A DNA stretch of 64,000 nucleotides from Geodermatophilus obscurus DSM 43160 (GTDB taxonomy: Bacteria > Actinomycetota > Actinomycetes > Mycobacteriales > Geodermatophilaceae): contig NC_013757.1 in assembly GCF_000025345.1 (NCBI RefSeq), positions 1-64,000 of the forward strand. Reading direction: 5' to 3'. Of this stretch, positions 52,915-61,964 are shown in pieces (position 1 is the stretch's first letter; the number at the start of each line of letters is the position of its first letter). The translations under genes and the position numbers were made by a program. The notes below the pieces were generated by a model that was not told where the DNA came from, searched no databases, and saw only the letters and a program-made list of their open reading frames with translations.

Positions 52915-54102
52915 ATGACGCGCGCGCCGTACCTGTCGTCCCGGCTGCAGGGCTTCGGGACGACGGTCTTCGCCGAGATGAGCGCGCTCGCCGTCGCCAC
53001 GGGCTCGATCAACCTCGGGCAGGGCTTCCCGGACTACCCGGGACCGCCGGAGGTGCTCGACGTCGCCCGCGCGGCCATCGGCACCGCGCACGACCAGTAC
53101 CCGCCGGGCCCCGGCATCCCGGAGCTGCGGTCCGCGGTCGCCGAGCACGTGCACCGCTTCGGCGGCCACGCCTACGACCCGGACGCCGAGATCCTGGTCA
53201 CCGCGGGCGCGACCGAGGCGCTGACCGCCGCGCTGCTGGCGCTGCTCGAGCCCGGCGACGAGGTCGTGCTGTTCGAGCCGATGTACGACAGCTACGCGGC
53301 GGGCATCGCGATGGCCGGCGGGGTCGCCCGGCCGGTGCCGCTGCGGCCCCCGGCGTCCGGCACCGGCCCGTGGACCTTCGACCCCGCCGAGCTGCGCGCC
53401 GCGGTCACCCCGCGGGCGCGGCTGCTGCTGCTCAACACCCCGCACAACCCCACCGGCAAGGTCTTCACCCGCGCGGAGCTGGGCACGCTGGCCGCGCTGG
53501 CGATGGAGCACGAGCTGCTGGTGCTCACCGACGAGGTCTACGAGCACCTGGTCTTCACGGGCAGCCGGCACGCCACCCTGGCCACCGTGCCCGGCATGCG
53601 GGAGCGGACCCTCGTGGTGGGCAGCGCCGGGAAGACCTTCAACGTCACCGGCTGGAAGGTCGGCTGGATCTGCGGACCGGCGCCGCTGGTGTCCGCCGTC
53701 CGCACGGCCAAGCAGTTCCTCACCTACGTCAACGGCGGGCCGTTCCAGCCGGCGGTCGCGGCGGGGCTGCGGCTGCCCGGCGAGTACTTCGCCGGCATCG
53801 CGCGGGACCTGGAGCACCGCCGCGACGTGCTGGTCGAGGGGCTGACCGCGGCGGGCCTGCCGGTGGTGTGCCCGGAGGCGACGTACTTCGCCACGGTCGA
53901 CGTCCGGCCGGTGCAGCCCGACGGGGACGGCCTGGCCTTCTGCCGGGCGCTCCCCGAGCGCGCGGGGGTGGTGGCCGTCCCGACCGTGGTCTTCTACTCG
54001 TCGGAGCACGCGCACCTGGGGCGCCACCTGGTGCGCTTCGCGTTCTGCAAGAGCGACGCGGTGCTGGCCGAGGCGGTCGAGCGACTGGGGAGGATGGGCT
54101 GA
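52915..54102 (+). CDS. PLP-dependent aminotransferase (glutamine/methionine transaminase type)
   Basis: 395 residues, fold-type I class I/II. Motifs: NLGQGFPDYPGPP, LLNTPHNPTGKVF, TDEVYEHLVF and the PLP Lys in GSAGKTFNVTGWKVGW. The closest named relatives are YbdL/kynurenine-glutamine transaminase-type enzymes. Paired with the omega-amidase-type gene that overlaps its stop by one base (TGATG), it would transaminate glutamine or methionine and use 2-oxoglutaramate clearance to drive the reaction. ATG 52915. Confidence 0.92.
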   Translation: MTRAPYLSSRLQGFGTTVFAEMSALAVATGSINLGQGFPDYPGPPEVLDVARAAIGTAHDQYPPGPGIPELRSAVAEHVHRFGGHAYDPDAEILVTAGATEALTAALLALLEPGDEVVLFEPMYDSYAAGIAMAGGVARPVPLRPPASGTGPWTFDPAELRAAVTPRARLLLLNTPHNPTGKVFTRAELGTLAALAMEHELLVLTDEVYEHLVFTGSRHATLATVPGMRERTLVVGSAGKTFNVTGWKVGWICGPAPLVSAVRTAKQFLTYVNGGPFQPAVAAGLRLPGEYFAGIARDLEHRRDVLVEGLTAAGLPVVCPEATYFATVDVRPVQPDGDGLAFCRALPERAGVVAVPTVVFYSSEHAHLGRHLVRFAFCKSDAVLAEAVERLGRMG

Positions 54103-54884
54103 TGAGGTTCGCGGTGGTCCAGCACGACATCGTCTGGGAGGACCGGGCGGCCAACTTCGCGCGCCTGGCGCCGCAGGTGGCCTGCGCGGCCGGCGCCGGG
54201 GCGGAGTTCGTGCTCCTCAGCGAGACGTTCTCCACCGGCTTCTCGATGACGCCGGGGATCGGCGAGCCCGAGGGCGGCCCGTCGGCGCGGTTCCTGCAGG
54301 AGCAGGCTGCCGAGCACGGCGTCTGGGTGGCCGGCAGCTGCCCGGAGGTCGCCCCGGACACCGGCGGGGTGGGTGGGGGTGACGCAGCGCTGCCCTACAA
54401 CTCGTTCGTCCTGGCGGGCCCCGACGGCACGGTGCACCGCTACCGCAAGCTGCACCCGTTCACCCACGGCGGCGAGCACGAGCGCTTCCGGGCGGGGGAG
54501 AAGCCGGTGACCGTGGAGGTCGGCGACCTGCGGGTGACGCCGTTCATCTGCTACGACCTGCGCTTCGCCGACGTCTTCTGGTCCGCCGCGCTCGACACCG
54601 ACGTCTACCTGGTGACGGCGAACTGGCCCGCCGCCCGCCGGCTGCACTGGCAGACGCTGCTGCAGGCCCGGGCGATCGAGAACCAGGCCTACGTCGTCGG
54701 CTGCAACCGGGTCGGCACCGCGGGCGACGGCACCGAGCACACCGGCGACAGCCGCATCGTCAGCCCGATGGGCGAGCTGCTGGTGACCGCCGCGGGCGTG
54801 GAGACGGTGCTGGTGGCCGACGTCGACCCCGCGGAGGTGGCCGCGACCCGCCAGCGGCTGCAGTTCATCGCCGACAGGCGCTGA
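54102..54884 (+). CDS. Nitrilase-superfamily omega-amidase
   Basis: 260 residues. Catalytic triad: Glu in LLSETFSTGF, Lys in YRKLHPFTHGG, Cys in FICYDLRFADVFW. The pattern of these boxes resembles E. coli YafV and mammalian Nit2, which hydrolyse 2-oxoglutaramate or 2-oxosuccinamate. It is translationally coupled to the aminotransferase, which supports a role in closing the glutamine-transaminase cycle. Confidence 0.92.
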   Translation: MRFAVVQHDIVWEDRAANFARLAPQVACAAGAGAEFVLLSETFSTGFSMTPGIGEPEGGPSARFLQEQAAEHGVWVAGSCPEVAPDTGGVGGGDAALPYNSFVLAGPDGTVHRYRKLHPFTHGGEHERFRAGEKPVTVEVGDLRVTPFICYDLRFADVFWSAALDTDVYLVTANWPAARRLHWQTLLQARAIENQAYVVGCNRVGTAGDGTEHTGDSRIVSPMGELLVTAAGVETVLVADVDPAEVAATRQRLQFIADRR

Positions 54885-54913
54885 CGGCACAGCCTCGCCG
54901 ATCGGCGGGCCTG

Positions 54914-54988
54914 AGCAAGGACCGCTACCGCCGCCACCCAGGAGCTCCGCGGCGGGACCGCAGGGGGTCGTTCCCAGCGGCGGTCCCG
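54914..54988 (+). repeat. Dispersed palindromic element after the omega-amidase gene
   Basis: It starts about 30 bases after the stop: AAGGACCGCTACCGCC pairs with GGCGGTCC at the right end, with CCGCCAC/GGCGGG in the inner stem. The loop is altered to CCCAGGAGCTCC. Confidence 0.65.
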
Positions 54989-55047
54989 GCCGAGGCGGCC
55001 CGGGCCCGGGCGGGCGGCCGCGTCGGGCGCACCACCGCCCCCGACGC

Positions 55048-55440
55048 TTACCAGGCCACGCCCGGCTCGTAGGTCCCGAAGCTCCACTCCTGGCCGCCCG
55101 GGTCCAGCACCCGGGCCCGCCGGCTGTGCCAGATGGTGTTCTCGGGGGCGACGACCGGCCGGGCACCCGCGGCGACGGCTCGCTCGAAGGCCCCGTCGAC
55201 GTCCTCGACGCGCAGGTAGAGGCCACGCCCGGTGGAGTCGCCGACCAGAGGCGGGACCAGGTGGTCGGCGGTGTCGCCGGACACCATGAGGACGACGTCC
55301 CCCCAGCGGACCTCCGCGTGGGTCACGACACCGTCGGAGCCCTCCTGCCGCCGGACCTCGGAGAAGCCGAGGGCGGCCAGCCAGTCCAGGGCGGCACGGG
55401 CATCGCGGTAACTGACGTAGGCGAACAGCTGCGCGGTCAC
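55048..55440 (-). CDS. VOC-family protein (glyoxalase/bleomycin-resistance type)
   Basis: 130 residues. VTAQLFAYVSYRDARAALDW, then LYLRVEDVDGAFERAVAAGA and VLDPGGQEWSFGTYEP are typical of VOC-fold proteins of the PhnB/Glo type. Metal ligands cannot be set with confidence. GTG 55440; the open frame extends upstream but the fold begins here. Confidence 0.87.
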   Translation of the reverse strand: MTAQLFAYVSYRDARAALDWLAALGFSEVRRQEGSDGVVTHAEVRWGDVVLMVSGDTADHLVPPLVGDSTGRGLYLRVEDVDGAFERAVAAGARPVVAPENTIWHSRRARVLDPGGQEWSFGTYEPGVAW

Positions 55441-55450
55441 CCCGTGCAGG

Positions 55451-56356
55451 CTAGAGGCGCTCCTGGCCCAGGTGGTCCTGGTCGACGTCGACCCGCTCGC
55501 GGCGCACCTGGTCGCGGACCTGCACGTGCTCCTGCACCCACTCGGTGCGCAGCCGGACCCGCTCCACCGGCACGACCTCGGTGCCGACGACCGGCCGCTC
55601 GGTGTGCAGCACGATGGTCTCCGGCAGGCCGCCCGTGCCGGCCGCGTCGAGGGCACCGGCCGTCGCCGGGGCGCCGTCGCCCAGGGGGATCTCCTCGATC
55701 CGGATCTCCTCGCGGCGGATGGGGACGGTGACCTGCACCTCCTCGGTGACCACGTACTTGACCACCCGCACCCGCTTGGCGGCGTAGCGCTCCATGGTCA
55801 CCCGCAGCTGCTCCTCGCTGCGGGTCATGGCGCCGTCGGTCGTGGGCGGGGTCGGCACGGCGGCGACCGGCACGGTCTGGTCGCGGGCGGCCTCCCGGTC
55901 GATGCTGACGGTGTCCTGCTCCGTGCCGCCCGCCCTGTGGTCGCCCGGCAGCTGGGAGAGGTCGCGGGTGGTCGTGTCGTCGCCGACCGGGGCCGTCGTC
56001 GTCCCGGCCGTCGTCGTCCCGGCCGTCGTCCCGGCAGGTGTCGTCCCGGCGTCCAGGCCGTAGTGCTGGCGCAGCAGCGCCTCGGTCTCGGGGTCGAGGT
56101 GCTGGTCGGACACCGACGGCGCGGTGCGGACCGCGTCCTTGGTGACCGGCAGACGCACGCTGCCCTCGGTGAAGGTGGCGTCGGTCGCGGGGACGACGGA
56201 GTGCCGGGTGCCGAACAGCCCGGTGGAGACCGCCACCCAGGTGGGGGCACCGGTGCGGTCGTCGGTGAAGAAGTGCTCGACGGTGCCGATCTTCTCGCCG
56301 TCGGGCCCGTACGCCGCGCTGCCGATCGCCGCGGACAGTTCTCGCTCGCTCAACAC
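55451..56356 (-). CDS. PRC-barrel/DUF2382 stress-type protein
   Basis: 301 residues. N-terminal PRC-barrel-like domain (AAIGSAAYGPDGEKIGTVEHFF), a Thr/Ala/Gly repeat linker (TTAGTTTAGTTTAPVG) and a C-terminal DUF2382 domain (PIRREEIRIEEIPLGD, TEWVQEHVQVRDQVR). Such proteins are common in desiccation- and radiation-tolerant actinobacteria; function unknown. GTG 56356 has GGGGAG upstream; GTG 56380 is possible. Confidence 0.83.
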   Translation of the reverse strand: MLSERELSAAIGSAAYGPDGEKIGTVEHFFTDDRTGAPTWVAVSTGLFGTRHSVVPATDATFTEGSVRLPVTKDAVRTAPSVSDQHLDPETEALLRQHYGLDAGTTPAGTTAGTTTAGTTTAPVGDDTTTRDLSQLPGDHRAGGTEQDTVSIDREAARDQTVPVAAVPTPPTTDGAMTRSEEQLRVTMERYAAKRVRVVKYVVTEEVQVTVPIRREEIRIEEIPLGDGAPATAGALDAAGTGGLPETIVLHTERPVVGTEVVPVERVRLRTEWVQEHVQVRDQVRRERVDVDQDHLGQERL

Positions 56357-56499
56357 CGGGTCGGCTCCCCTCGTCCTCACTGGTCCCGCACGGGACCCTC
56401 CGGGACGAGCGTGCCCACCCGGGACACCGCCCGAACATGGGTCGCCGCGCGGCGTCCGCCGGTGTGCTGGCCTGCTCCTCTCTGCCTACCGTGGCACCC

Positions 56500-58083
56500 G
56501 TGACCAGCGAGCACATCGAGGTCGAGCGCAAGTTCGAGGCCGGCGAGGGCTTCTCCCTCCCGGACCTGACCGGTGTCGGGGAGGTCGCCGCGGTCGGCGA
56601 CCCGGAGGAGCAGTCGCTCCAGGCGACCTACTACGACACCCCGGACCTGCGGCTGCTGCGCTCCCGCGTGACGCTGCGGCGGCGAACCGGCGGGGCCGAC
56701 GCCGGTTGGCACGTGAAGCTGCCGGCGGCGGCCGGCGCCCGGCGGGAGCTGCACCAGCCGCTGGGCCGGGCGGCCCGCACCGCCCCGCGCGCCGTCGTCG
56801 CCCCGGTGCTCGGGCTGCTGGGCACCGCCGCGGCCGAGCCGGTCGCGACCGTCTCCACCCGCCGGGTGGTGCACCGGCTGCTCGACGAGGGCGGCCGGGT
56901 GCTGGCCGAGGTGGCCGACGACGCCGTCGTCGGCACGGCGTTCGCGACCGACCCCGGCGAGCCGGCCACCGTCACCACCTGGCGGGAGCTCGAGGTCGAG
57001 CTGGTCGACGGCGATGAGGCCCTGCTCGAGGCGGTCACCGAGCGGCTCGTCGCGGCCGGCGCCCGGCCCTCCGCCGTCCCCTCGAAGCTCGGCCGGGTGC
57101 TCGACGGGCGGCTGCCGGCGCCGACGTCCGCCGCCCCGGAGGCGGCGACGGACGGCGGGACGGCGGGCAAGGGGAAGAAGGGCAGGAAGAAGACCCCGGT
57201 CCGCACCGCCGGCGAGGTGGTCCTCGGGGCGGTGGCCGGGCAGCTGCAGGCGCTGCGGGACGCCGACCTGGCGGTGCGCACCGAGCAGCCCGAGGGGGTG
57301 CACGACCTGCGGGTCGCCTGCCGTCGGCTGCGCAGCATCCTCGCCTCGTTCCGCCCGGTGCTGGACCGCGAGCACACCGACCCGCTGCGCGAGGAGCTGC
57401 GGTGGGTGGGTGCCCAGCTCTCCGGCGCCCGCGACACCGAGGTCGCGCTGTCGCACCTGCGCGAGCTGGTCGCCGCCCAGCCGGTCGAGCTGGTGCTCGG
57501 ACCGGTCGCCGCCCGGTTGCAGCAGACCGAGATCAAGGACCACCACGCCGGCGCCCGCCGGGTCATCCGCACGCTCACCGACCGGCGCTACCTGCGGTTG
57601 ATCGACGCCCTGGACGCGCTGCTGGCCGACCCGCCGGTCACCCAGCTGGCCGCAGCGCCCGCCCCCGCGCAGCTGGCCGACGCCGTCCGCCGCACCGGGA
57701 AGCGGCTGCGCCGGGTCGTCGACGCGGCCCGCGAGGCGGAGGGCGACGACCGGCACCACCTGCTGCACGAGGTCCGGAAGGCCACCAAGCGGGTCCGGTA
57801 CACCGCGGAGGTCGCGGAGGCCGAGTTCGGAGCGCCGGCGACGGCGCTGGTCGACTGCACCAAGCAGGTGCAGGACCTGCTGGGCGCCGCGCAGGACACC
57901 GTCGTCACCCGGGACGTCGCCGTGCGGGTCGGGCGGGCCGCCTTCGCGGCGGGCGAGAACGCCTGGACCTACGGCCGGCTGCACGGCCTCGAGGAGGCCC
58001 GGGCCGAGGCCGCCGAGACGGGGTTCTGGAGCCTGGAGCGGGGGCTGCGGCGCGCCGTCAAGGCCGTGGCCTCGCTGGGCTGA
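56500..58083 (+). CDS. CYTH-CHAD domain protein
   Basis: 527 residues. N-terminal CYTH domain (triphosphate tunnel enzyme) with the EVERKFE signature; C-terminal CHAD domain (about 240-520) rich in Arg/His motifs such as HDLRVACRRLRSIL and LHEVRKATKRVRYT. It probably hydrolyses inorganic triphosphate and binds polyphosphate granules. GTG 56500 starts VTSEHIEVERKFE; the upstream in-frame start at 56437 adds a non-conserved stretch. Confidence 0.9.
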   Translation: MTSEHIEVERKFEAGEGFSLPDLTGVGEVAAVGDPEEQSLQATYYDTPDLRLLRSRVTLRRRTGGADAGWHVKLPAAAGARRELHQPLGRAARTAPRAVVAPVLGLLGTAAAEPVATVSTRRVVHRLLDEGGRVLAEVADDAVVGTAFATDPGEPATVTTWRELEVELVDGDEALLEAVTERLVAAGARPSAVPSKLGRVLDGRLPAPTSAAPEAATDGGTAGKGKKGRKKTPVRTAGEVVLGAVAGQLQALRDADLAVRTEQPEGVHDLRVACRRLRSILASFRPVLDREHTDPLREELRWVGAQLSGARDTEVALSHLRELVAAQPVELVLGPVAARLQQTEIKDHHAGARRVIRTLTDRRYLRLIDALDALLADPPVTQLAAAPAPAQLADAVRRTGKRLRRVVDAAREAEGDDRHHLLHEVRKATKRVRYTAEVAEAEFGAPATALVDCTKQVQDLLGAAQDTVVTRDVAVRVGRAAFAAGENAWTYGRLHGLEEARAEAAETGFWSLERGLRRAVKAVASLG

Positions 58084-58196
58084 GGACCACCTCCCGGGCG
58101 TCCCACGCTCGACGCGGGACCCGGAGGGTGACCGTTCCCCAGGACGTCACCCAGGCTCGTGGCGGGGCCGGGGACACTGCAGGGGGGCCGGGAACG
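58083..58196 (+). repeat. Dispersed palindromic element plus right-half fragment
   Basis: Full copy 58083-58139 from the CHAD gene stop: GAGGACCACCTCC against GGAGGGTGACCGTTCC, loop CCACGCTCGACG. A second right half (CAGGCTCGTGGCGGGGCC to GCAGGGGGGCC, 58148-58196) follows. Confidence 0.75.
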
Positions 58197-58242
58197 GAGC
58201 CGGCCCGACGCGGAACGTCCCCACGAGCACGAGGAGCCCGTC

Positions 58243-59484
58243 CTGTCCCTGATCGGCCTGCTGGGCTTCGCCACCGTCGTCCTCCTGGCCGTGCTGCTGC
58301 TGCACGGCTACCTGTGGTGGCGGCTGGTCCGCAGCACCACCCCGCCGGGCCGCACGCGCCGGCTGCTGACGCTGGGCCTGGTCGTCCTCGCCGTGCTGCC
58401 GGTGGGCGCGGTTTTGCTGCGGCGCCAGGACTCGCTGCTGAGCACGGTGGTGCAGTGGGTCGGCTTCAGCTGGCTCGGCGTCGCCTTCTACCTGTTCCTG
58501 ACCCTGCTCGCCCTCGAGCCGGTCCGGCTGCTGCTGCGCCGGCGGTTTCGCAGCGCACCGGCCGCGGAGCCGGTCGCCGTCCCGGTGGGAGCCGTGCCCG
58601 CACCGGAGGAGACCCCGGTCCCGGAAGACCTCGGTGTCGCCGACCCCACGCGGCGGTTGCTGCTGGCCCGCGGCCTCGCCGTCACGGCCGGCGCCGTCGC
58701 GCTGGGGACGGCGGGCACCGGCGCCTACCTGGCCAACAGCGCCCCCGTCGTCCGCCGGGTGCCGGTGACGCTGGCCGGGCTCGACCCGGCCCTGGACGGC
58801 CTGCGCATCGTCACCTTCTCCGACGGCCACCTCTCGGCCATGTCGAGCACACGACGGTTCGAGCGGCTGGTGGACATCGTCAACGCCCAGCAGCCCGACG
58901 TCGTGGCGATCGTGGGTGACCTGGTCGACGGCGAGCTCGGCGAACTGCGCGAGGAGGTGGCGCCGCTGGCCGACCTGGTCAGCGAGCAGGGCGTCTACTT
59001 CGTGACCGGCAACCACGAGTACTTCGTCGACACGACCGCCTGGTTGCGCCACCTGCCCACCCTCGGCGTCCAGGTGCTGCGCAACGAGCGGGTGCCCATC
59101 GTGCGCGGCGGCGCGTCGGTCGACCTGGCCGGCATCGACGACCGGACGGCGATCAGCTCCGGCGTGCCCGGCCACGGCGCCGACCTCGACACCGCGCTGG
59201 ACGGCCGCGACGACGCCGTCCCGGTCGTGCTCATGGCCCACCAGCCGGTGCAGGTCGAGCAGGCGGCCGCCGCCGGGGTGGGCCTGCAGCTGTCCGGGCA
59301 CACGCACGGCGGCCAGCTGTGGCCCTTCGACTACGCGGTGCGGCTGGACCAGCCGGCCGTGCAGGGGCTGTCCCGGGTCGGCGACACCCAGCTCTACGTC
59401 ACGACCGGCGCAGGCTACTGGGGTCCGCCGATGCGGATCGGCGCGCGGCCCGAGGTCGCGGTCGTCGAGCTGCGCGCCCCCTGA
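58243..59484 (+). CDS. Membrane-anchored metallophosphoesterase
   Basis: About 413 residues from CTG 58243. Four N-terminal helices (LIGLLGFATVVLLAVLLLHG first), then a calcineurin-like phosphoesterase domain with VTFSDGHLS, GDLVDGE, GNHEYF and SGHTHGGQLWPF. Related proteins (YaeI-like) cleave phosphodiesters at the membrane surface. The only ATG/GTG/TTG start in frame is GTG 58159, which lies inside the palindromic element; CTG 58243 has GAGGAG 6 bases upstream and starts right at the first helix, so I prefer it. Confidence 0.82.
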   Translation: MSLIGLLGFATVVLLAVLLLHGYLWWRLVRSTTPPGRTRRLLTLGLVVLAVLPVGAVLLRRQDSLLSTVVQWVGFSWLGVAFYLFLTLLALEPVRLLLRRRFRSAPAAEPVAVPVGAVPAPEETPVPEDLGVADPTRRLLLARGLAVTAGAVALGTAGTGAYLANSAPVVRRVPVTLAGLDPALDGLRIVTFSDGHLSAMSSTRRFERLVDIVNAQQPDVVAIVGDLVDGELGELREEVAPLADLVSEQGVYFVTGNHEYFVDTTAWLRHLPTLGVQVLRNERVPIVRGGASVDLAGIDDRTAISSGVPGHGADLDTALDGRDDAVPVVLMAHQPVQVEQAAAAGVGLQLSGHTHGGQLWPFDYAVRLDQPAVQGLSRVGDTQLYVTTGAGYWGPPMRIGARPEVAVVELRAP

Positions 59485-59487
59485 GGC

Positions 59488-60054
59488 TCAGAGCTGGCGC
59501 AGCGCGGACAAGGCCTCCTCCATGACGTGCTCCAGCGACAGCTCGCCGGCGGACTCCGCCCAGCGCAGCAGGGCCTGCGTGTACGCCGACAGGTGGGCGG
59601 TGACGACCACGGTCGAGGCCGGGTGTCCCGGCTCTCCGTCGCAGAGTGCGTCGAGGAACATCTGCGCCGTCGCCCGCTCGTACTCCGCCGCCCGGTAGCG
59701 CAGCCGCGGGGTGGCGGCGATGAGCTGCCAACGGGCCAGCGCGTCGGACCGGCGTTCCCCCTGGAGACCGTGCAGGAACTGGCGGAGCACGCCGCGCACC
59801 CGCTCGCCGAGGGGGAGGTCGGCCGGCACCGACGCGAGCAGGGCGGTGACCTCGGCGCGGTCCGGCGGCGCCATGATCAGGTCGTCCTTGCTCGGGTAGT
59901 GCGCGTAGAAGGTCTGCACCGAGACCCCGGCCGCGGCGGCCAGGCGGGAGATCGGCACGTCCTCGTACCCGCTCTCCCGGAACAGCTCCATCGCGGTGTC
60001 GTAGATCCGCTGGTGCGTCGAGGCGTACTGACGGGCGCGGTGGTCCTGGGCCAC
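59488..60054 (-). CDS. TetR-family regulator
   Basis: 188 residues. HTH: QRIYDTAMELFRESGYEDVPISRLAAAAGVSVQTFYAHYPSKDDL (quoted in parts), with FYAHYPSKDDL the helix 3-4 signature. The C-terminal domain is not assigned. GTG 60054. It is convergent with the phosphoesterase gene (3-base gap) and divergent from the GntR gene. Confidence 0.92.
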   Translation of the reverse strand: MAQDHRARQYASTHQRIYDTAMELFRESGYEDVPISRLAAAAGVSVQTFYAHYPSKDDLIMAPPDRAEVTALLASVPADLPLGERVRGVLRQFLHGLQGERRSDALARWQLIAATPRLRYRAAEYERATAQMFLDALCDGEPGHPASTVVVTAHLSAYTQALLRWAESAGELSLEHVMEEALSALRQL

Positions 60055-60242
60055 GACCGGTCCCCTCTCGTCCGCGGCGCCCCCGGCGCTCGACCACTTC
60101 TGACAGCGACCGGGCGAGAACGCCGAGACGACACCACATCATGTGTCGTACCCGGTGTCCGCACCACTCCCGTGCCGGCCACACCGCACCGCCGGGGGAC
60201 GAGCCGGGGCGCGGGACGACACGGCAGAGTGAGGGAGACGTC

Positions 60243-60264
60243 TGTAGACGACCAGACGTCTACA
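60243..60264. promoter_or_regulatory. GntR-type operator
   Basis: TGTAGACG 60243-60250 and CGTCTACA 60257-60264 form a perfect inverted repeat with a 6-base spacer, 20 bases before the GntR gene start. This is the usual form and place for GntR autoregulation. Confidence 0.75.
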
Positions 60265-60284
60265 CCCGCAGTACCTTTGGGGAC

Positions 60285-61025
60285 GTGACCAGCGCTGTGT
60301 CGGGACCGAAGTACCTGTCGGTCCGCGAGAACCTGCGACGCCGGGTGTCCGCGCTGCCCGAGCACACCCTGCTCCCGCCGGAGCCGGTGCTGTGCGAGGA
60401 GTACGGGGTCAGCCGGATCACGCTGCGCCGCGCCGTCGACGGCCTGGTCGCCGACGGTCACCTCGTGCGCGAGCAGGGCCGGGGCACCTACGTGACCCGC
60501 CCGGCGATCCGCCACGAGTACCGCGAGAGCTTCGTCCACCGCATCGCCGGGTGGAGCTCGGTGATGACCGAGCAGGGCGCGCAGGTGGGCACCACGGTGC
60601 TGACCCAGCGGATCGTCCCGGTCCAGCCGCCCGTCGCCACCGAGCTGGGCCTGGAGCCCGCGACCGACGTCGTCGAGTTGGTCCGGCTGCGCAGCGTCGA
60701 CGGCGCACCCAACCACGTGGCGCACAGCTTCCTGCCGGCCGCCACATACCCCGAGGCGGCCGAGGTGGACCTGAGCGAGGGCTCGCTCTACGAGTTCCTC
60801 CGGCGGGAGTACGCCGCCGACCTCGCCACCGCCCGGATCGTCGTCGACGTCGGCACCGCGGCGCCGGAGGAGGCCGACCTGCTGCAGGTGGTCGCGGGCT
60901 CGCCGCTGCTGGTGGTCCGGACGACGGTCCGCGACAGCGCCGGTCAGCCCCTCGTGCACAGCTTCTCCCGGCTGCGGCCCGACGTCAGCCAGGTGGAGTT
61001 CGAGGTCTCGGTCAGCGGCCGCTGA
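60285..61025 (+). CDS. GntR-family regulator (HutC type)
   Basis: 246 residues. Winged HTH at the N-terminus (SVRENLRRRVSALPEHTLLPPEPVLCEEYGVSRITLRRAVD, quoted in parts) and a UTRA domain (VVELVRLRSVDGAPNHV). HutC-subfamily proteins sense small metabolites. GTG 60285 follows GGGGA. The perfect palindrome just upstream supports autoregulation. No obvious target operon is adjacent. Confidence 0.92.
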   Translation: MTSAVSGPKYLSVRENLRRRVSALPEHTLLPPEPVLCEEYGVSRITLRRAVDGLVADGHLVREQGRGTYVTRPAIRHEYRESFVHRIAGWSSVMTEQGAQVGTTVLTQRIVPVQPPVATELGLEPATDVVELVRLRSVDGAPNHVAHSFLPAATYPEAAEVDLSEGSLYEFLRREYAADLATARIVVDVGTAAPEEADLLQVVAGSPLLVVRTTVRDSAGQPLVHSFSRLRPDVSQVEFEVSVSGR

Positions 61026-61081
61026 CCCACCGGCGCGGACTACCGTCGGCGGGGCCGCTCCCCGTCGTCCCCGGAGGTCCC

Positions 61082-61567
61082 ATGCCCCAGCCGGTCACCG
61101 TCACCGGCAGTCGCGAGGTGCCCCACGAGCGGCGCCAGGTGTGGGAGGCGCTCGCCGTCCTGGAGCCGTACTGCGCCGTCTGCGACGTCTCCTACGTCGT
61201 CGACGGCCGGAGCGCGCCGGGCCGCGGGACCCGGTTCGTCGCCGTGCCCGGCCGTCTCGACGACGGCGTGCAGCCGCCGGCCGGCTCGCCGCAGGGCGAG
61301 ATCGTCGAGTGGGTGCCGCAGGAGCGGGTCACCACCCGCCTGCAGCTGACCCCCGAGACCTGGACGACGACGATCGAGCTCGCCGACGCCGGGCCCGGCA
61401 CCACGCGCGTGACCATCACCGTCAGCCACGAACCGCACACCGCCGGGCGGCTTCACCAGCGGCTCACCCAGCGCTTGATGCGCGGCGGCGTGCGGGAGAT
61501 GGTGCAGCGCACCGTGGACGGCGAACTGGACCGGCTGCCCGCCCACGTGGAGCAACTGCAGGGGTGA
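61082..61567 (+). CDS. SRPBCC-family protein
   Basis: 161 residues. VTGSREVPHERRQVWEALA and a START-like core (GEIVEWVPQERVTTRLQL, VTITVSHEP) indicate a polyketide-cyclase-like SRPBCC protein. Ligand unknown. ATG 61082 follows GGAGG at 6 bases. Confidence 0.87.
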   Translation: MPQPVTVTGSREVPHERRQVWEALAVLEPYCAVCDVSYVVDGRSAPGRGTRFVAVPGRLDDGVQPPAGSPQGEIVEWVPQERVTTRLQLTPETWTTTIELADAGPGTTRVTITVSHEPHTAGRLHQRLTQRLMRGGVREMVQRTVDGELDRLPAHVEQLQG

Positions 61568-61688
61568 TCATTCGATTGGGCGACGCGCGCATCGTCTTCT
61601 CGACCGCCGGGTAGGCCATGATTCGGAGTGCAGCACCCGGCGCTGTGCCGGGTGCGGGCGCTCCGTGCGGGCTAGCGAGGAGTTTGCT

Positions 61689-61961
61689 ATGGAAATCATC
61701 GGGTTGATCATCGCGGGGCTCATCATCGGCCTACTGGGCAAGTTCGTCGCCCCTGGCGCGCGGGACAACACGCCCCTCTGGCTCACGCTGCTGTGCGGCA
61801 TCGGCGGGGTGCTCATCGGGTACTACGTGAGCGGCGCGCTGGGTGTGGCGGCCACTCCAGGCATCGACTGGATGAGGTGGATCATCTCCATCATCGTGGC
61901 GGCGGTGCTGGTGGTGGCGGCATCGACGCTCACCGGCCGGAACAAGCGCGCCGTCCGCTGA
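61689..61961 (+). CDS. GlsB/YeaQ/YmgE-family membrane protein, copy 1
   Basis: 90 residues, three helices (MEIIGLIIAGLIIGLLGKFV first), a Gly-rich stress-response membrane protein. ATG 61689 follows GAGGAG at 8 bases. The end (RNKRAVR) and the 70 bases after it resemble those of the second copy downstream. Confidence 0.88.
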   Translation: MEIIGLIIAGLIIGLLGKFVAPGARDNTPLWLTLLCGIGGVLIGYYVSGALGVAATPGIDWMRWIISIIVAAVLVVAASTLTGRNKRAVR

Positions 61962-61964
61962 CGC

